This document shows positions 24,502 through 33,592 of a stretch of DNA of 54,629 nucleotides, one piece after another (position 1 is the stretch's first letter; every line of letters begins with the position of its first letter). The stretch lies in NCBI GenBank assembly GCA_017428025.1, contig JAFRRO010000048.1, positions 1-54,629 on the forward strand. The letters are read 5' to 3'. The stretch comes from Clostridia bacterium. Lineage in GTDB: Bacteria; Bacillota; Clostridia; Christensenellales; CAG-138. The position numbers and the translations under genes are program-made. The notes below the pieces were generated by a model. That model saw only the letters and a program-made list of their open reading frames with translations. It made no database searches and had not been told where the DNA came from.

Positions 24502-26394
24502 ATGTCACATCTGACGGATGAGGAACTCTACTACTTTAACGAAGGCAAAACGCTGACGGCATACCGTTCCCTCGGCTGTCATCTGGTCGAGAACAACGGA
24601 GAAAAGGTATGGCGTTTCGCCGTTTGGGCGCCGAACGCGCACGGCGTTTCGGTCGTCGGCGACTGGAATTACTGGAACGCGGACGCTGACCGGATGGTTC
24701 CCGTCGGATCGACCGGCGTCTGGGAGATTCTGATCGGCATCGCGAAGGAAGGACAGCTCTACAAGTACGCCGTGAACGGCGCCGACGGCTGCGTGCAGAT
24801 GAAGGCGGATCCGTATGCGCAGCGCTGCGAGCCGCAGGGCACCGCGTCGATGGTCTATGAGGCGCAGCCGTTCCCGTGGACCGACGATGCGTACATCGCT
24901 TCGTGCACCAAGCGGCACAACGAGCCGATGAACATCTACGAATGTCACCTCGGTTCCTGGAAGAAGGGGCTTTCCTATCGTGATCTTGCGACGGAGCTTG
25001 TCGATTACGCGGTCGATATGGGGTATTCGCACCTCGAGTTCATGCCTCTGATGGCGTATCCGTTCAATCCGAGCTGGGGTTATCAGGTGACCGGCTACTA
25101 TGCGCCGACCACGCGTTACGGCGCGCCGGACGATCTCAAGTACCTGATCAACCGCGCCCACGAAAAGGGCATCGGCGTCATCATGGACTGGGTACCGGCG
25201 CACTTTACGCGCGACGCATACGGGCTGGCGCGCTTTGACGGCACGCCGCTTTACGAGCATCCCGACTGGCGCCGTTCCGAGATGAAGCAGTGGGGTACGC
25301 TGCTGTTCGATTACGGCAGAACGCAGGTGCAGAGCTTCCTCGTGTCCAACGCATGCTACTGGCTCAAGGAGTTTCACATCGACGGTCTGCGCGTCGATGC
25401 GGTCAGCTGCATGCTGTACCTCGATTACGGACGCAGCGACGGCGAATGGCTGCCGAACGTCTACGGTGGTCACGAGAACCTCGATGCGATCGCGCTGTTT
25501 AAGAAGATCCGTCAGGCGATTGCGGACATCCCCGGCAACAAGATCATGATCGCCGAGGAGAGCACCGCGTTCCCTTGCGTGACCGACAAGCACGGCGACA
25601 GTCTCGGCTTCGACTACAAGTGGAACATGGGCTGGATGAACGACATGCTGACCTATATGCACATGGATTCGCTGTACAGAAAGTGGCATCACGACAAGCT
25701 GACCTTCTCGCTGATGTACGCGTTCTCCGAACATTATATCCTGCCGTTCTCGCATGACGAGGTCGTGCACGGAAAGCTCTCGATGCTGAACAAGATGCCC
25801 GGCGATTACTGGCAGAAGTTTGCGCAGCTGCGCCTTCTGTACGCGTATCAGATCGCGCATCCGGGCAAGAAGCTGACTTTCATGGGCATGGAGATCGGAC
25901 AGTTCATCGAATGGCGGTTCGACGAATCGCTCGACTGGCTGCTGCTCGACTATCCGAAACACGCGGAGATGCAGCGCTTCGTCAAGGAGATGAACCACTT
26001 CTATCACCGCACGCCGCAGCTCTACGAGCGCGACGACGACTGGAACGGATTCGAATGGATCACGGTCGACGACGCCGTACATTCGGTCGCCGCGTTCGTC
26101 AGAAAGGACAACAGCGGCGAGCCGCTCCTCTGCGCGTTCAATTTCACGCCCGTTCCGTGGGACGATTACTGCCTCGGAAGCGAGAAAGCCGGCACCTATC
26201 AGGAGGTCTTCTCGACCGACGCGCCCTATTTCGGAGGCGCGGGCATGCATTACAGCAAGCCTGCGCAGACCGTGGAGGAACCGTTCGACAAGTTCCGCCA
26301 TCGCGTGCATGTCAAACTGCCGCCCTACGGCGCAGTTTTCTTCCGGTTTACACCGAACAATAACGAATCCGAATCGAAAGGAGCGCTTTCATGA
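24502..26394 (+). CDS. glgB: 1,4-alpha-glucan branching enzyme
   Basis: 630 residues. A CBM48 N-terminal domain ([21 protein letters not shown], ~35-60) and a GH13 barrel. The catalytic Asp lies in [11 protein letters not shown], the acid Glu in IAEESTAFP and the transition-state Asp in [10 protein letters not shown]. GlgB moves alpha-1,4 chains to alpha-1,6 branch points in glycogen. The ATG at 24502 sits six bases after GAGGTG and is preferred over the in-frame GTG at 24493, which is part of that site. First gene of a glgB-C-D-A operon; its stop overlaps the glgC start as ATGA. Confidence 0.97.
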   Translation: MSHLTDEELYYFNEGKTLTAYRSLGCHLVENNGEKVWRFAVWAPNAHGVSVVGDWNYWNADADRMVPVGSTGVWEILIGIAKEGQLYKYAVNGADGCVQMKADPYAQRCEPQGTASMVYEAQPFPWTDDAYIASCTKRHNEPMNIYECHLGSWKKGLSYRDLATELVDYAVDMGYSHLEFMPLMAYPFNPSWGYQVTGYYAPTTRYGAPDDLKYLINRAHEKGIGVIMDWVPAHFTRDAYGLARFDGTPLYEHPDWRRSEMKQWGTLLFDYGRTQVQSFLVSNACYWLKEFHIDGLRVDAVSCMLYLDYGRSDGEWLPNVYGGHENLDAIALFKKIRQAIADIPGNKIMIAEESTAFPCVTDKHGDSLGFDYKWNMGWMNDMLTYMHMDSLYRKWHHDKLTFSLMYAFSEHYILPFSHDEVVHGKLSMLNKMPGDYWQKFAQLRLLYAYQIAHPGKKLTFMGMEIGQFIEWRFDESLDWLLLDYPKHAEMQRFVKEMNHFYHRTPQLYERDDDWNGFEWITVDDAVHSVAAFVRKDNSGEPLLCAFNFTPVPWDDYCLGSEKAGTYQEVFSTDAPYFGGAGMHYSKPAQTVEEPFDKFRHRVHVKLPPYGAVFFRFTPNNNESESKGALS

Positions 26395-27629
26395 AAAAGA
26401 AAATCGTCTGTATGTTGCTAGCCGGCGGACAGGGAAGCCGTCTCGGAGTTCTGACTTCGAGCATGGCGAAACCCGCCGTGCCGTTTGGAGGGAAGTTCCG
26501 CATCATCGACTTTCCGCTCAGTAACTGCGTCAACTCCGAGATCGACACCGTCGGTGTTCTGACGCAGTACCGTCCTTTGGCGCTGAACGCGTACCTCGGT
26601 ACCGGTCAGCACTGGGACCTCGACCGAAGCAACGGCGGCGTGTTCGTTCTTCCTCCCTATATGACGGAGCACGACGGACGTTGGTATTCCGGCACCGCGA
26701 ATGCCATCTGGCAGAATCGCTCCTTTGTCGATCAGTACAATCCCGATTATGTGCTGATCCTTTCGGGCGACCACATCTACAAGATGAACTACACGAAGAT
26801 GCTCCGCTTCCACATCGAGCATGAAGCCGCGGCGACGATCGCGGTATTGCGCGTGCCGTGGGAGGAGGCGCACCGCTTCGGCATCATGAACACCGACGAA
26901 GACGGCAAGATCGTTTCGTTCGAGGAGAAGCCCAAGGAGCCCAAGAGCAACAACGCCTCGATGGGCATCTACATCTTCAACTGGAAGGAGCTTCGCAGCT
27001 ACATGGAGCGCGACGACGCCGATCCTTCGAGCGAAAACGACTTCGGCAAGAACATCATCCCCGCCATGCTGAACGCGGGCGAAAAGATGGTCGCCTATCC
27101 GTTCGAGGGATACTGGAAGGACGTCGGAACGATTCAGAGCCTCTGGGAAGCGAATATGGACATGCTCGGCGATCCGCCGGTACTCCAGCTGGACGATCCG
27201 TCGTGGCGCATCTACACGCGCAACCCCGTCATGCCCCCGCACTATGTCGGCACCGAAGCGACCGTCGTCAACTCGCTCGTCAGCGAAGGCTGCGTCGCGC
27301 TCGGCGAAGTCGAGCACTCCGTGCTGTTCTGCGGCGCATCCCTCTATGAAAACACCGTCGTCAGGGATTCGGTCATCTTCCCCAACGCCGTCGTCGGCGA
27401 GGGTTCCGTCGTCCACAAGGCGATCATCGGCGAGAACGCCGTCATCGGCGAAAACGTCCGCATCGGCGATCCGCTCAAAGAGGGCGAGGTCATCGACAAC
27501 CGCCTGACGGGCGATATCGCGCTCATCGGCAACGATGTCAACATTCCCGCAGGCACCGTCATTCCCGCAGGCGCGGTCGTGACGCAGCAAACCCTTGCAC
27601 AGTTCGTGAACGGAGGTACAAACGCATGA
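26391..27629 (+). CDS. glgC: Glucose-1-phosphate adenylyltransferase, catalytic subunit
   Basis: 412 residues. Nucleotidyltransferase domain with [31 protein letters not shown], the GDHIYKMNY metal site, FEEKP and SMGIYIF motifs, then a left-handed beta-helix with hexapeptide repeats ([17 protein letters not shown]...). It makes ADP-glucose from ATP and glucose-1-phosphate for GlgA. The ATG overlaps the glgB stop (ATGA), and its own stop overlaps glgD, so the three are translationally coupled. Bacillota commonly use a GlgC/GlgD heterotetramer. Confidence 0.97.
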   Translation: MKKKIVCMLLAGGQGSRLGVLTSSMAKPAVPFGGKFRIIDFPLSNCVNSEIDTVGVLTQYRPLALNAYLGTGQHWDLDRSNGGVFVLPPYMTEHDGRWYSGTANAIWQNRSFVDQYNPDYVLILSGDHIYKMNYTKMLRFHIEHEAAATIAVLRVPWEEAHRFGIMNTDEDGKIVSFEEKPKEPKSNNASMGIYIFNWKELRSYMERDDADPSSENDFGKNIIPAMLNAGEKMVAYPFEGYWKDVGTIQSLWEANMDMLGDPPVLQLDDPSWRIYTRNPVMPPHYVGTEATVVNSLVSEGCVALGEVEHSVLFCGASLYENTVVRDSVIFPNAVVGEGSVVHKAIIGENAVIGENVRIGDPLKEGEVIDNRLTGDIALIGNDVNIPAGTVIPAGAVVTQQTLAQFVNGGTNA

Positions 27630-28753
27630 TCCAGGATGCATTCGGCTTGATCTTTACGGGCGAAGACAACCCCCTGATGCACGATTTGACGCTGAGCCGC
27701 GCCGTTGCCGCCGTTCCGTACGGCGGGCGCTACCGCGTCATCGACTTCATCCTTTCCGACTTCGTCAACTCCGGCATCTTCACCGTCGGTCTCATCACAC
27801 AGAAGAACTACCATTCGCTGATGGACCATCTCGGCACCGGTAAGGAATGGGACCTCAACCGCAAACGCGGCGGTCTGTTCCTGCTTCCGCCGTTCTCGAC
27901 CAAGGACAACACCGGCGTATACCGCGGCGACATCGACGCGTATCATTCGGTCATGCAGTTCGTTCGTCATTCGAACCAGAAGTATCTGGTCCTGTCCGGC
28001 TCGCATACGCTGTTCAACACCACGTTCGAGCAGATCGTGAAACAGCACAAGGAAACCGGCGCGGACATCACGATCATGTACAACGAGGATCCGGAGTTCA
28101 ATCCCGAGGAGCAGAACCGCGATCTGAGACTGCTGTTCGACGAGGACGGCAGACGCGTGCGCGAACTGGAATGGAATCCCCGCTATCCGAGATCGAATTA
28201 CCGTTCGTGCGAGATCATTATAATCGATAAAGCGCTGTTCGAGGATCTCGTGGAGGAATCCTACTCGCGCGGCGGTCTTGATTTCGTGCGCGACATCCTG
28301 CTGACGCATGTGCATGAGCTCAACATCATGGGCTGGCGCTACGACGGCTATGTGGCGCGGATCGATTCGGTCAACACCTATTTCAAGCACAATATGGAGC
28401 TTCTGAAGAAGAAGGATGCGTACGACATCTACAACATGAAGCATCCGATCTACACGAAGGTCAAGGACGAGATCCCCGCGAAGTACGGCGAGCATGCGGA
28501 TGTGCACAACGTCGTGATGGCGGACGGCTGCAACATCGACGGCACGGTCGAGAATTCGATCCTGTTCCGCGGCGTCAAGGTCGAACGCGGCGCGGTCGTG
28601 AAGAATGCGATCATCATGCAGGGCTCGACGATCCGTTCGGGCGCGAAGCTGGACCACGTGATTCTCGACAAGGGCGTTACGGTCACCGAGGGACGCACGC
28701 TGAACGGCTATGAGGGCATTCCGCTCGTATTCCGCAAGAATCTGACCATCTGA
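27626..28753 (+). CDS. glgD: Glucose-1-phosphate adenylyltransferase subunit GlgD
   Basis: 375 residues, paralogous to GlgC but with a degenerate substrate loop: the N-terminal GGQGSRL motif is replaced by [11 protein letters not shown], and GDH becomes GSHTLFN. It keeps the nucleotidyltransferase fold and a shortened C-terminal beta-helix. In clostridial and bacillar systems GlgD is a regulatory subunit that raises GlgC activity. ATGA overlap with glgC ensures stoichiometric synthesis. Confidence 0.95.
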   Translation: MIQDAFGLIFTGEDNPLMHDLTLSRAVAAVPYGGRYRVIDFILSDFVNSGIFTVGLITQKNYHSLMDHLGTGKEWDLNRKRGGLFLLPPFSTKDNTGVYRGDIDAYHSVMQFVRHSNQKYLVLSGSHTLFNTTFEQIVKQHKETGADITIMYNEDPEFNPEEQNRDLRLLFDEDGRRVRELEWNPRYPRSNYRSCEIIIIDKALFEDLVEESYSRGGLDFVRDILLTHVHELNIMGWRYDGYVARIDSVNTYFKHNMELLKKKDAYDIYNMKHPIYTKVKDEIPAKYGEHADVHNVVMADGCNIDGTVENSILFRGVKVERGAVVKNAIIMQGSTIRSGAKLDHVILDKGVTVTEGRTLNGYEGIPLVFRKNLTI

Positions 28754-28773
28754 GTCGGAGAAAAGGAGTCACC

Positions 28774-30318
28774 ATGAAAATTCTGTTTGCTGCAAGCGAG
28801 TGCTTCCCGTTCATCAAGACCGGCGGGCTTGCGGACGTTGTCGGCTCGCTGCCCAAGGAGCTTGTTGCGCAGGGCGCCGAAGTCTGCGTTATGATCCCGA
28901 AATACCGGCAGATCGACGACTATTACGTCAACCGGATGCAGCACGTATGCCACTTCAATCTGCTGCTCGGCAGCTATTCCGTATTCTGCGGGATCGATCT
29001 CTGGGAGCAGGACGGCGTCAAGTTCTACTTCATCGACAATCTTGCGATGTTCGGCGGCGACAAGGTCTATACCGGCGACGAGGAGGAGGGCTTCCGCTTC
29101 GCGTTCTTCTGCCGCGCTGTGCTCGAATCGCTCAAGCATCTCAACTACTATCCGGACGTCATCCACTGCAACGACTGGCAGACGGGACTGATTCCGGTGC
29201 TGCTGAACGACCAGTACCGCAACCTCGACGGCTATCGCGACATCCATACCGTCTTTACGATCCACAACCTCAAATTCCAGGGCCTGTTCGACTGGAAGCG
29301 CATCAACAGCGTGCTCGGTCTCAACGAAGGCTATTTCTCGTCGAACAACCTCGAATTCTACGGTCTGCTGTCGTTCATGAAGGCGGGGCTTGTGTTCTCG
29401 AACCGCATCACGACGGTCAGCCCGACCTATGCCGAGGAGATCCGCACCGGCTACTACGGCGAGCGCCTCGACGGTCTGCTTCGTGCAAGACAGAACGTAC
29501 TTTCGGGTATTCTGAATGGAATTGACGTTATATCGTTCGATCCAAGCACGGATATCCAGATTCCGTATCATTTTAACGCTGAGGACACCTCCGGTAAGAA
29601 GCTGTGCAAGGCGGCGCTGCAGGAGGAGCTCGGTCTCGAAAAGCGCGATGTGCCGCTGATCGGTCTCGTTTCCCGTCTGACTTCGCAGAAGGGACTCGAT
29701 CTGATCACCTGCGTGCTGAACGACATCATGCGCATGGATGTGCAGATGATCATTGTCGGCACCGGCGACGCGTACTTTGAGAATGCGTTCCGCGATGCGG
29801 AGTACCGTTTCCCCGGCCGGTTTGCGACCGTGCTGCGGCACGACGAGAGTATGGCGCGCAAGACCTATGCGGCCTGCGATATGTATCTGATGCCGTCGCA
29901 GTTCGAGCCGTGCGGACTTTCGCAGATGATCGCGATGCGCTACGGCACGATCCCGATCGTGCGCGAAACCGGCGGACTTCGCGACAGCGTCCTTTCCTAC
30001 AACTGGTATACCGACGACGGAAACGGATTCAGCTTCCACGACTACAATGCGCACGATATGCTGCACGTTCTGGAGCATGCGGTCAACTACTGGTATGACT
30101 ATCGTGACGTGTGGGCGCGCATGATGAAGCGCGCGATGAAGACCGACTTCTCTTGGGCGGTATCCGCACGACGCTACATGGAGCTTTACCGGAACCTGCT
30201 CGGCATTCCGGAACCCGCACCGAAGCCCGTTCGCCGCAGAACGGTGCGCACCGCGGCGCCGAAGACCGAAAAGCCGAAAGCGACCGCAAAGAAGCCTGCG
30301 GAAAAGAAAACGAAATAA
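28774..30318 (+). CDS. glgA: Glycogen synthase (GT5)
   Basis: 514 residues. A GT5 enzyme extending alpha-1,4-glucan from ADP-glucose. Markers: KTGGLADVVGSLPKEL near the N-terminus (ADP-glucose loop), VIHCNDWQTGLIPV, VSRLTSQKGLDLI, and the C-terminal EPCGLSQMIAMRYGTIPIVRETGGLRDSV. The catalytic part ends near residue 480; the last ~30 residues are a Lys/Pro/Ala-rich basic tail (KPVRRRTVRTAAP...KPAEKKTK) absent from typical GlgA. AAAAGGAG precedes the ATG, 20 bp after glgD. A terminator follows, then parS. Confidence 0.96.
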   Translation: MKILFAASECFPFIKTGGLADVVGSLPKELVAQGAEVCVMIPKYRQIDDYYVNRMQHVCHFNLLLGSYSVFCGIDLWEQDGVKFYFIDNLAMFGGDKVYTGDEEEGFRFAFFCRAVLESLKHLNYYPDVIHCNDWQTGLIPVLLNDQYRNLDGYRDIHTVFTIHNLKFQGLFDWKRINSVLGLNEGYFSSNNLEFYGLLSFMKAGLVFSNRITTVSPTYAEEIRTGYYGERLDGLLRARQNVLSGILNGIDVISFDPSTDIQIPYHFNAEDTSGKKLCKAALQEELGLEKRDVPLIGLVSRLTSQKGLDLITCVLNDIMRMDVQMIIVGTGDAYFENAFRDAEYRFPGRFATVLRHDESMARKTYAACDMYLMPSQFEPCGLSQMIAMRYGTIPIVRETGGLRDSVLSYNWYTDDGNGFSFHDYNAHDMLHVLEHAVNYWYDYRDVWARMMKRAMKTDFSWAVSARRYMELYRNLLGIPEPAPKPVRRRTVRTAAPKTEKPKATAKKPAEKKTK

Positions 30319-30330
30319 AAGAACTTCAAA

Positions 30331-30356
30331 AGAAGCCGCTTTCCAGCGGCTTCTTT
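30331..30356 (+). terminator. Terminator of the glycogen operon
   Basis: AGAAGCCGCT (30331-30340), TTCC loop, AGCGGCTTCT (30345-30354), then TT. It ends just before parS. Confidence 0.85.
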
Positions 30357-30358
30357 AA

Positions 30359-30374
30359 TGTTTCACGTGAAACA
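30359..30374. other. parS centromere site
   Basis: TGTTTCACGTGAAACA is a perfect 16-bp palindrome and a full match to the ParB-binding consensus TGTTNCACGTGAAACA. It lies between glgA and parA, ~9 kb from dnaA, as expected for an origin-proximal parS. Confidence 0.97.
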
Positions 30375-30386
30375 GTACGGTTGCGC

Positions 30387-30415
30387 TTGCAAAACACGGT
30401 GCGGTATGGTATCAT
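30387..30415 (+). promoter_or_regulatory. Promoter of parAB
   Basis: TTGCAA (30387-30392) and TATCAT (30410-30415), 17-bp spacer, only 13 bp from parS, so ParB spreading could repress it. Confidence 0.6.
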
Positions 30416-30436
30416 GGTGCAAACAAAGGAGTACGT

Positions 30437-31210
30437 ATGGGAAAAATCATATCCATTACCAATCAGAAAGGCGGCGTCGGCAAAACGACGACCGCGATCA
30501 ACCTTTCCGCATGCGTTGCGCAGACAGGCCGGCATGTGCTGCTCGTCGACCTCGATCCGCAGGGAAACAGCACAAGCGGGCTCGGCGTCTCGAAAAAGAA
30601 GGACGTCCTGTGCAGCTATGACGTGCTGATCGACGATGTTCCGGCGGAAGACGCAATCCGGCATACCATGCTGTCCTCACTGGACGTGCTTCCTTCGCGC
30701 ATCGAGCTTGCGGGTGCGGAGGTCGAACTGGTTTCGATGCTTGCGCGCGAACAGCGTCTGAAACAGGCGTTAAAGTCGATCCGTGATCGCTACGACTACA
30801 TTTTCATCGACTGTCCGCCGTCGCTCGGCCTCTTGACGCTCAACGCGCTGACGGCGTCGGATTCGCTGCTGGTTCCGATCCAGTGCGAATATTACGCGCT
30901 CGAGGGGCTTTCGCAGCTGATGAACACGGTCAAGCTGGTGCGCAGAAGCCTGAACGACACGCTCGATATCGAAGGCGTCGTGCTGACGATGTTTTCCTCG
31001 CGGCTGAACCTGTGCGTGCAGGTCGTCGAGGAGGTCAAGCATTTCTTTAAGGACAAGGTTTACAACACGATCATCCCGCGCTCGGTCCGCATGAGCGAAG
31101 CGCCGAGCCACGGGCTGCCGATCACGCTCTACGATCCGAGAAACGTCGGCGCGCGGGCGTATACGAGCCTTGCGGAGGAATTCATCAAACGGGAGGAAGG
31201 AAATGGCTAA
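30437..31210 (+). CDS. parA: Chromosome-partitioning ATPase ParA/Soj
   Basis: 257 residues. Deviant Walker A KGGVGKTTTAINL (~11-20), second Walker motif VDLDPQGNSTSGLG and FIDCPPSLGLLTLNA. This is the standard chromosomal ParA/Soj, a DNA-bound ATPase that moves ParB-parS and, in Bacillus, tunes DnaA. CAAAGGAG precedes the ATG. parB overlaps its last 8 bp, and parS is directly upstream. Confidence 0.97.
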   Translation: MGKIISITNQKGGVGKTTTAINLSACVAQTGRHVLLVDLDPQGNSTSGLGVSKKKDVLCSYDVLIDDVPAEDAIRHTMLSSLDVLPSRIELAGAEVELVSMLAREQRLKQALKSIRDRYDYIFIDCPPSLGLLTLNALTASDSLLVPIQCEYYALEGLSQLMNTVKLVRRSLNDTLDIEGVVLTMFSSRLNLCVQVVEEVKHFFKDKVYNTIIPRSVRMSEAPSHGLPITLYDPRNVGARAYTSLAEEFIKREEGNG

Positions 31211-32066
31211 GAAACAGATGGGCCTGGGACGCGGGCTTGACGCGCTTTTGGACGATCTTGACGAAAAAGCACCAGAAAACGGCGGTTCATTCGCGGTCAG
31301 TCTCTATGACATCGACACGAATCCGGATCAGCCGCGCAAAACGTTCGACGCGGAGAAGCTCAACGAGCTTGCGGCCTCCTTAAAGCGCCACGGCGTCGTT
31401 CAGCCTTTGCTGGTGCGCAAGAACGGGCTTCGCTATACGATCGTCGCGGGCGAACGCAGATTTCGCGCAGCGCGGCTTGCGGGTTTGAAAACCGTGCCGG
31501 TTGTGCTGACGGACGCGAACGACGACGCGCTGATGGAGCTGTCGCTCGTCGAAAACATTCAGCGTGAAAACCTGAATCCGATCGAGGAAGCCGCCGCGAT
31601 CAAGCTGCTGATGCAGCAGCACGATCTGACGCAGGAGGAGGTCAGTGATCGCGTCGGCAAGAGCCGTCCGGCGATTGCGAACGCGCTGCGGCTGCTGACG
31701 CTTTCTAAGCCCGTGCAGACGCTCGTCAAGGAGGGCAAGCTCTCCGCCGGTCACGGCAAGATGCTGGCGGGCGTTGCAAGTGCGAAGCTGCAGCAGGAGC
31801 TTGCGGAAAAGTGTGTGAAGAACGACTGGTCGGTGCGGCGGCTCGAGGACGAGCTGCGGTTTGCGGCGATGGAGAAGAAGCCGAAGGCAAAGCCGTTCGA
31901 ACCGTCGGTCGAGTTCAAAGCGGCGCTGCATCGGATGCGCAGCGAGCTCGGCACCAAGATCGCCGTGCAGGGCGACGAGCAAAAGGGCAAGCTGATCATC
32001 CATTACTATTCGAGCGACGATCTCGACCGCATCTATCGGGTGATCGTCGGAGAGCCGGAAGAATAA
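31203..32066 (+). CDS. parB: Chromosome-partitioning protein ParB/Spo0J
   Basis: 287 residues. ParB/Srx CTPase domain with NPDQPRKTFD and the GERRFRAARLAGLKTVPV motif (the arginine-rich C-box), followed by ENIQRENLNPIEEA, a helix-turn-helix around EEVSDRVGKSRPAIANALRLL that reads parS, and a C-terminal dimer domain. The start at 31203 (MAKKQMGLGRGLDALL, the usual ParB head) has GGAGGAAGGA immediately upstream within parA. It should load at the parS site at 30359. Confidence 0.97.
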   Translation: MAKKQMGLGRGLDALLDDLDEKAPENGGSFAVSLYDIDTNPDQPRKTFDAEKLNELAASLKRHGVVQPLLVRKNGLRYTIVAGERRFRAARLAGLKTVPVVLTDANDDALMELSLVENIQRENLNPIEEAAAIKLLMQQHDLTQEEVSDRVGKSRPAIANALRLLTLSKPVQTLVKEGKLSAGHGKMLAGVASAKLQQELAEKCVKNDWSVRRLEDELRFAAMEKKPKAKPFEPSVEFKAALHRMRSELGTKIAVQGDEQKGKLIIHYYSSDDLDRIYRVIVGEPEE

Positions 32067-32093
32067 CGATTTATCGAATATATTAGCATAGAA

Positions 32094-32122
32094 TAACGCG
32101 GAACCGTTCGGCTCCGCGTTTT
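32094..32122 (+). terminator. Terminator after parB
   Basis: AACGCGGA (32095-32102) pairs with TCCGCGTT (32113-32120), followed by TT. It lies between convergent parB and rarA. Confidence 0.7.
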
Positions 32123-32167
32123 GCGTTCGTTTTTCTTCGCTACCGGCTCAATATGGAAGGTCCGATT

Positions 32168-33490
32168 CTATTTCTCGTGCTCGGCTTTCCATGCCTTGAT
32201 CTGTTCGAGCCGCTCCTTGAAGCGCCCCTCGAGTCCCTGTTCGGTCGGTTCGTAATAGACCTTGCCGAGCAGCGAATCCGGCAGACAGCGCATGTCGGTG
32301 ATCTTCTCCGCATAGTCGTGCGCATACTGATACCCCTTGCCGTAGCCGAGCTCCTTCATCAGCTTCGTGACGCCGTTGCGGATGTGCAGCGGCACCGGCT
32401 CCGCAAGCATCTGCTGCGCATCCTCGCGCGCCCGCATATAGGCGACGTCGAGCGCGTTCGACTTCGGCGCAATCGAGAGATACACGACCGCCTGCGTCAA
32501 ATGCACCGCACATTCGGGCATGCCGATCAGATGGCACGCCTGATACGCCGCAACCGCAAGCTCCAACGCGCGCGGATCGGCAAGCCCCACGTCCTCGCTT
32601 GCGAAGCGCGTGACGCGCCGCGCGACGTACAGCGGATCTTCGCCCGCTTCGAGCATGCGCGCGAGCCAGTAGACTGCCGCGTCCGGATCGGAATTGCGCA
32701 TCGATTTGTGCAGCGCAGAGATGAGATTATAGTGCTCCTCGCCGTTTTTGTCGTATAGTAGCGATTTTTTGGACGTGCATTGCTCGACCGTGTCGACCGT
32801 GACCGTTGTGACGTCGTTTTCATACTCGCCGTTTAGGACCGCCATCTCGAGCGTGGACAGCGCCGTGCGCGCATCGCCGTTTGCAAAGACCGCGATCATG
32901 CGAATGACGTCGTCAGAAATTACGATATTTTGATTACCAAACCCTTTCGGGCTCGAAATAGCGCGTTTGAGGAGCGTGACAAGATCGTCCTCCGAAAGCC
33001 CTTTCAGAACAAACACCTTGCAGCGCGAGAGAAGTGCGCCGTTGACCTCAAACGACGGATTCTCGGTCGTCGCGCCGATCAGGATGATGCTGCCCTTTTC
33101 GACGAACGGCAGAAACGCGTCCTGCTGCGCCTTGTTGAAGCGGTGAATCTCGTCGACAAACACGATCGTCTTTTCACCGAACAGCCGGTTTTCGTCCGCC
33201 TGCTGCATGACGGTGCGGATCTCCTTGATGCCGCTTGTGACCGCGGAGAAGTTGATGAACTTCGCCTTGGTCTGGTTGGCGATCACGTGCGCGAGCGTCG
33301 TCTTGCCGACGCCCGGCGGGCCCCAGAAGATCATCGACGAAACCGCGTCCTGCTCGATGATGCGGCGAAGGATGCGGTTCGGTCCCAAAAGATGCGACTG
33401 CCCGACGATCTCGTCGATCGTTTCCGGTCGCAGCCGCGCCGCCAGCGGCTGTCCGATCTCCGCGCTCAAAAGCGTGTGCTGTTCGTTCAT
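32168..33490 (-). CDS. rarA: Replication-associated recombination protein A (MgsA/RarA/WRNIP1)
   Basis: 440 residues. AAA+ ATPase with Walker A WGPPGVGKTTLAH (~55), Walker B VFVDEIHRFNKAQQDAFLP, GATTENPSFEVN sensor region and the tetramerisation C-domain with FASEDVGLADPRAL and GYGKGYQYAHDY. It acts at stalled forks and gaps, with SSB. AAGGAGA precedes the ATG. Monocistronic with its own promoter (33521-33549). Confidence 0.97.
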   Translation of the reverse strand: MNEQHTLLSAEIGQPLAARLRPETIDEIVGQSHLLGPNRILRRIIEQDAVSSMIFWGPPGVGKTTLAHVIANQTKAKFINFSAVTSGIKEIRTVMQQADENRLFGEKTIVFVDEIHRFNKAQQDAFLPFVEKGSIILIGATTENPSFEVNGALLSRCKVFVLKGLSEDDLVTLLKRAISSPKGFGNQNIVISDDVIRMIAVFANGDARTALSTLEMAVLNGEYENDVTTVTVDTVEQCTSKKSLLYDKNGEEHYNLISALHKSMRNSDPDAAVYWLARMLEAGEDPLYVARRVTRFASEDVGLADPRALELAVAAYQACHLIGMPECAVHLTQAVVYLSIAPKSNALDVAYMRAREDAQQMLAEPVPLHIRNGVTKLMKELGYGKGYQYAHDYAEKITDMRCLPDSLLGKVYYEPTEQGLEGRFKERLEQIKAWKAEHEK

Positions 33491-33520
33491 GGTCGTTCTC
33501 CTTCGGGTTGCTGTTCTTTT

Positions 33521-33549
33521 ATTATACCAAATCCTGCGTACAAAGGCAA
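33521..33549 (-). promoter_or_regulatory. Promoter of rarA
   Basis: On the minus strand TTGCCT (33549-33544) and a perfect TATAAT (33526-33521), 17-bp spacer. Confidence 0.75.
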
Positions 33550-33552
33550 CAG

Positions 33553-33576
33553 AAAAAGCCCCGGAATCGGGGCTTT
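33553..33576 (-). terminator. Terminator of the glycine cleavage operon
   Basis: AAAGCCCCG and CGGGGCTTT (33555-33563, 33568-33576) with further T on the minus strand, 17 bp beyond the lpd stop. Confidence 0.92.
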
Positions 33577-33592
33577 CGGGTTTATCTCTGGA

